A stretch of 64,000 nt of DNA from Ancistrus triradiatus (Eukaryota > Chordata > Actinopteri > Siluriformes > Loricariidae), in NCBI GenBank assembly GCA_025084515.1, contig JAJAGP010000420.1, positions 310,001-374,000 of the forward strand, in the 5' to 3' direction. Each line of letters opens with the position of its first letter. Position 1 is the first letter of the stretch. A program made the position numbers and the translations under genes. The notes under the pieces were generated by a model, which was not told the origin of the DNA, ran no database searches, and saw nothing but the letters and a program-made list of their open reading frames with translations. This document shows, in pieces, positions 59,403 to 64,000 of the stretch.

Positions 59403-60599
59403 CTGGAACACAGAGACAACAGAAACTGGTAATATAGAACTGTAATGACAGGTCTTGACAATATCTCACTGATGACAAGTTAAACAGATCGTATCAAATC
59501 TTTTCCAGAACTTTATTACTGCAGAAGCCTAACAAGAAATTCATTTATGTAAACTGTGGCCGGCCCTGCAATATTTACAGAAAATCCATTTCGAATGGCT
59601 CTGATTTTATTCAGGGATTAACTTTTAAATGCAGAAAGCCGTTGAAAGCCAACCCGCCCGTGACTACGAGCCAGACTGTATTGCTGGTACAAAGACAAAG
59701 GAGCCAGTAATACCCAGGCCGGTCTTCCTAATGTTACTCTTTAGTTTCCAGCTGACATGTAAATGTCATTGGGCGCACACAATAGCTACAAACGAGCGAT
59801 GCCACTATTGATCGGAGCCAAGTTTTAAATATCATGAGCCAAGATAGAGTAACAGGCCAAACTGTATGACCTACCACAACGCTTCATCAAATATTCGAGA
59901 GCCTGTGGGAGAAAGAACAGAACAAGCTCCTGTGCAGGCCCGTATACGCCTTTTTGAGGATGGTCTCGAAAATATGCGAGTGGGTGGTGGTTGATGACTG
60001 GTGGGAACATCAGGATAGTTCTGGCACAAGACGGCAGGAGTCAAAATGTGTAGAGAGAAGAAATCTCGGTTGTGAAGCTGATATATGTCAGGATTTAAGA
60101 GAGGGGTTTAAGATCTGTAATCAAGCTCTGAAACGGACTGTACTATGACAAAGTCATACCATTACAAGAACAAGAGTCTGAATCATTCAGGACTGGTTGT
60201 TTTTAAAGAGCGGAAGCACATTTGTATTTATTTTATGTATGTAACCCCTGACCAAGTAAGGTCACCGGCTGACTGTGGCTCCTCTAATACATGTCAAGCC
60301 ATCAATCACTTATTATTACTGGCCGGCCTTAGCAGTAGCTTTCCTATATACTGCCTATCTTTGTGCAGTAAAAGTTTTCTTACAGTTGAGTCCCACTGGC
60401 ACAGATTTACTGAAGTTTGAGAAGTCAGTATCACCTGTGCCTTATCCAATTCCCAATTTACAGGTTGACAGCTGATTATAAGGTTCGACCCTTTTGAGAG
60501 GTGGACCAATCGTCATGAATAGATTCTTTGCCAAACCTTTATTATAAGGGTATATGAAATAGCAATAATTCTTACAGGTAATACATCATGAGTCATCAT
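59403..60599. other. rspo2 intron upstream of furin-1 exon
   Basis: Repeat-free 1.2 kb with the exon's splice acceptor at its left edge. 59560-59780 looks like plausible conserved sequence. No signal-peptide exon found on the minus strand. Confidence 0.4.
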
Positions 60600-61350
60600 G
60601 AATATGCATAAAGTGAGTATGTCTCGAACATATCTTAATTCATGTAGTGACTAAGGTGACATGAGTTATTCATGATGTTCATACAGGTCTTCTTTTCAGT
60701 CATTGTGTGTAACGTTAAACATAAAATGTTGTGTGTGCAAAGGTTTACACATTTAATATTATGTTTTTCCCAATTTCCCAGTTTCAATTCAGTAAATAAA
60801 TAGAAATTGGGCTCTAAAACCTGCAGAAAAAGTTCTCTGTAGATTTATATTCACAAATCAACAACACATGTAAGCTTTTTTTTAACATCACCAGAACAAT
60901 GAATGGAATATAGGCTGTTTGTGATGCCAGTCCCTCCAAGTACACTATTTCACCACTTTTCTTTGAGGGTAATACTATAGGTAATGCTTAACCTGTTCAG
61001 TTTTTACCACAATTTACCTCATGACTAACATGAAGACCTGTATGAACATCATGAGTAACTCAGGTCACCTGATGTTATTTAATTTAATTACTCCATGAAT
61101 GAATATATACTGCTCCTGCATTAACATTTACAGCATTTAGCAGACGCCCTTATCCAGAGCGACTTACAACTGGTACAGTCTTACAATCCAAGCAATTGTG
61201 GGTTAAGGGTCTTGCTTAAGGACCCAACAGTGGCAGATTCGGGATTCGAACCCTGGACCTTCTGGTCCAGAGTCCAGTACCTTAACCGCTAGGCTACCAC
61301 AGTCTCAGGCATGTCATTAAGACATGCTCACTTTATCACTTTATGCCTGT
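60600..61350. mobile_element. Long-inverted-repeat element (family W) split by a SINE
   Basis: Inner arms: 'catgatgttcatacaggtct' at 60672-60691 pairs with 'agacctgtatgaacatcatg' at 61034-61053. Outer arms: 'gcataaagtgagtatgtctc' at 60606 pairs with 'gacatgctcactttatcact' and 'ttatgcc' after the SINE. No coding capacity. Confidence 0.72.
61123..61305 (-). mobile_element. tRNA-derived SINE, full length, inside W
   Basis: Antisense, little diverged; short deletion beside the B box ('ggcagattcgggattcgaac'). Confidence 0.9.
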
Positions 61351-61802
61351 GTGTCCAGGTGTGGCTCAAAATCATGCGATAAAAGTGGTCTGTCCGATAA
61401 GCATTTATCTTTCAAGCTATTAAATACAGCAACAAAACAGTCATGCTTCAGACACCCAGAGACGCATGGGCTTCAGTGAACATCTATTAGCTCTGTTTCA
61501 AGGATTTTGACCACTGCACTGCCCTGTTCAAAAGGAGTTTGACAATTTAACAGGTGTGAAATAGCAGTAGATATTTGATCTTTGATTCGCTAATATGTTG
61601 AACACCACCAAGATTAATGAATAACAAACACTTTGGTAAACACCTACATTTTTTAATTAAATCGGAGTCTTGTAAATGTAGTCTTAAAGCAATCGTTTGT
61701 GCTTCAGAATGACCTACATTTCTGTGTTAATTGCCAATATGGTGTGATCTTCACCAAAGTCAGCACTCCCATCTAAGCTAATTATACAAATTTGCCCTTT
61801 TC
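61351..61802. other. No recognisable feature
   Basis: AT-rich spacer; nothing recognised. Confidence 0.3.
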
Positions 61803-63040
61803 ATGTCTTCGTGTAATAGTTCTAAATCAAGAACAACCTTTTTGAACCTTTTTATGTCTGGTTTTCATGCAGTGCACGCCACTGAGATGGTCCTCCTTAA
61901 TTTCCTTAATGATCACCCTCACTCTACTGGAGTTGGGACCCCTAAGTGTCCTTCTACTCTTAAACTTAACTGCTGCATTCAATACTGTAATCCATGAGGG
62001 GCTTATCTCTTGGCTCGCTGCTATTAGTGTAACTGACACTGCTTCATCTCCTGTATTACTAACAGATCCCTGTTTGGCCTCTTTTGGAAACATAAATCTG
62101 CAGTTGACCCTGTTACACAACATGTCCCCCAGGGATTGGTACTTTTACCGCTTTTCTTTTTTTTCTACATCTTGCCACTTGGTCAGATAATGTGCTGCCA
62201 TGGACTGCCACACTGATGGCACCCAGATATACATAAGCGACAAAAATCCTTCTACTTTGCCATCACCAGCCCTAATTTCCTGTTTTATATGGGACATTAA
62301 ATGGTGGATGCATTCTAGCTTCTTGAAAATGAATCACAAAAAATCTGAAGTCATACTGTCCCAAGAATTTGTGCCAACAAATCCTTTTCCTAACTTTCTT
62401 GTATTGAGGGTTACAGCTGATTTTTTACAATCTCTGTAACTGTATGCCTTCGCTCCATGTTAGTATTACAGATACTTAAACTGGTTCAAGCCTTCATTTC
62501 CTCCTGTCTTGACTACTATAACTCTCCTTTTATTGGCATTCCGGACAAAACGCTACATCCTTTACAATATATTCAAAACACTACTCCTCTAATTCTTTCT
62601 AAATCGAAAAAAGATGCTCATATTACCACAATCTGTCAGCTACACTGGCTACCTGCCTTGGTGCGTATCTAATATAAAATCCTCCTGCTAACGTACAAAG
62701 CGCTATTTGGTCTAGCTCTGCCATGTTTCTACTTCCTTACCCCTCTTGACCTTTCTCTGAGAACTTCTGGGTCTGAACTCTTAGCTGTTCCTAAATTCAG
62801 ACTGGTCACTGGCGGGTGCATATCTTTTAGTCTCATGGTTCCAAACTGTCTACAACAATCTCTTCAGGTATTCTTCATTTCCCTGCTTTAAATCTCAGCT
62901 CAAAACCTTTCTCTTTTAAAAAAATACTTCCACTGTCCTGATCACTCCAGTTCATTTTTAAGCTTTGATATTGACATTTGTTTACTGTCTGAAAGGCCCT
63001 ATATAAATTCAACCTCCTACTGTAATTACTATATATATAT
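61803..63040 (+). pseudogene. LINE (L2-type) reverse transcriptase remnant
   Basis: Reverse transcriptase pieces in order across three frames: SGFHAVHATEMVLLNFLNDH, LLLLNLTAAFNTVIHEGLIS (the first catalytic motif, usual D-x-S-A-A-F-D with changed residues), HNMSPRD, the place of the YADDTQ motif (decayed), MNHKKSEVILSQ, then SCLDYYNSPFIGIPDKTLHP, IQNTTPLILSKSKK, TICQLHWLPALVRI and LLLTYKALFGLALP. Many stops, 5' part absent. The 3' tail typical of the family is not evident. Confidence 0.88.
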
Positions 63041-63054
63041 ATATACATATTCTC

Positions 63055-63491
63055 AATGATCACTTTATCAGGTTCTCCTCCTTGCTTCTACACTCACTGT
63101 CCATTTTATCAGTACCCCGTACCATACTGAACCACTGTATAGGTCTACAATTACATGATGTTAGTCCCCTTTAGTATGTTCTTTAATGGTCATAATCCCC
63201 ACAGATCAGGTTCTATTTGGGTGCTGGATCATTCTCAGCACTGCAGCGACACTGGTGTAGGGGTGGTCTGTTAGTGTGTGCTGTGCTGGTACGATTGGAT
63301 CAGACACAGCAGTGCTGCTGGAGTTTTCACTCATTGTGCACTCTACCATATTGCTCCACCCTGTTACAGTTAGAGACAGTAGCTCATCTGTTGTTGCACT
63401 GTTGTGTTGGTCATCCTCTAGTTCTTCATCAGTGCTCACAGGATGCTGCTTACAGGATGCTGGTGGTTGGACATTTTTGGCTGATGGGATT
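63055..63491 (+). repeat. Teleost interspersed repeat ('gctggatcattctcagcact' family)
   Basis: Words 'tgctggatcattctcagcac', 'cagacacagcagtgctgctg' and 'gttcttcatcagtgctcaca' mark a repeat I know to be common in fish genomes; class uncertain, probably a non-autonomous DNA element. Confidence 0.65.
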
Positions 63492-63564
63492 TGGAGGTGG
63501 AATTTGAACCCTGGACCTTTTGATCCAGAGTCCAGTACCTTAACCGCTAGGCTACCACAGTCCC
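63492..63564 (-). mobile_element. SINE head fragment
   Basis: Antisense head only: 'ggtggaatttgaaccctgga' to 'ccgctaggctaccacagtcc', directly joined to the preceding repeat. Confidence 0.75.
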
Positions 63565-64000
63565 TATTTACCCAAAGTTTGCCTGGCATCTCGGATTTAG
63601 CTGACGTTGATGTTAAAAGAGCTTTTAATATTATGTTACCCATCATGATTTTAGGCTTATTCAAGTGATACATGGTTTTGTAGGATTTTGGATTCCCATT
63701 AAATGATCCCAATCCCAATAAATAGCGCTAAAGCAAAGCCTGCGCGTTTCTTTGTGGCCGCATACGCGCAGACGTATGGTATACAGTTTTGACGTGTTTA
63801 TAGTATCCTGACATTGGCTCACCCTCCGTCTACACCCTGATTAGCACGGAGAGCTGAGGAAACGGACTCAAACCCTGAGCCCCACTGGAGCATTTAGTCA
63901 GCTAGCGAGCTCGTGGGTGGTATTGCACCCACAACTTCCTCACTTCCCCCATCTTTTCAGCCATTCATCCACTGCCAGCTCGGTCACCCATTCCAGAGTT
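63565..64000. other. No recognisable feature
   Basis: Unique sequence to the window edge; GC-richer after 63720. Confidence 0.35.

Overview
The window is intron-rich vertebrate DNA from a ray-finned fish. It has no bacterial-style gene packing. It is dense in Tc1/mariner transposons, tRNA-derived SINEs carrying the teleost 'gcgtctgctaaatg' tail motif, L2-type LINE remnants and small inverted-repeat elements. A catfish-like otophysan is my best guess from the repeat mix, but I cannot prove the species.

One protein-coding gene is recognised, on the minus strand: R-spondin 2 (rspo2), a secreted WNT agonist. Three internal exons are visible: the first furin-like repeat (59217-59402), the second furin-like repeat (37376-37526) and the thrombospondin type-1 domain (34362-34550). 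The signal-peptide exon should lie beyond 59402 and the basic-tail exon below 34362; I found neither, so both may be outside the window. All the remaining sequence is intron (34.6-59.2 kb) or 3'-side intron/flank.

The second furin exon as printed is not translatable through. It carries several single-base gains, and a SINE 300 bp away shows the same kind of damage. Both sit beside a 1-kb purine-rich tract (35.8-36.85 kb). The most economical reading is a badly resolved assembly patch rather than a dead gene.

Layout: 0-7.5 kb, SINEs plus one Tc1 remnant and a 403-bp MITE; 7.6-9.6 kb, a Tc1 inserted inside another TA-flanked transposon; 12-16 kb, Tc1, Harbinger-like and LINE remnants plus an unrecognised coding-like segment; 16.5-27 kb, mostly unique sequence with scattered SINEs; 27.2-28.2 kb, a Tc1 interrupted by a SINE; 29.0-30.3 kb, a 43-bp minisatellite; 31-34 kb, a SINE/MITE cluster; 34.4-37.5 kb, two rspo2 exons; 41.6-48.4 kb, LINE tails, an AT microsatellite and a multi-layer nest of DNA transposons; 48.8-57 kb, mostly unique intron; 57-59.1 kb, Tc1 within Tc1 ending about 100 bp from an rspo2 exon; 60.6-63.6 kb, an inverted-repeat element split by a SINE, a LINE remnant and a teleost interspersed repeat.

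I see no operon, CRISPR array, new defence system or other obviously novel gene system. What deserves attention is the damaged rspo2 exon and its surroundings, the nested transposon stratigraphy, the minisatellite and the coding-like segment at 16.1-16.5 kb.
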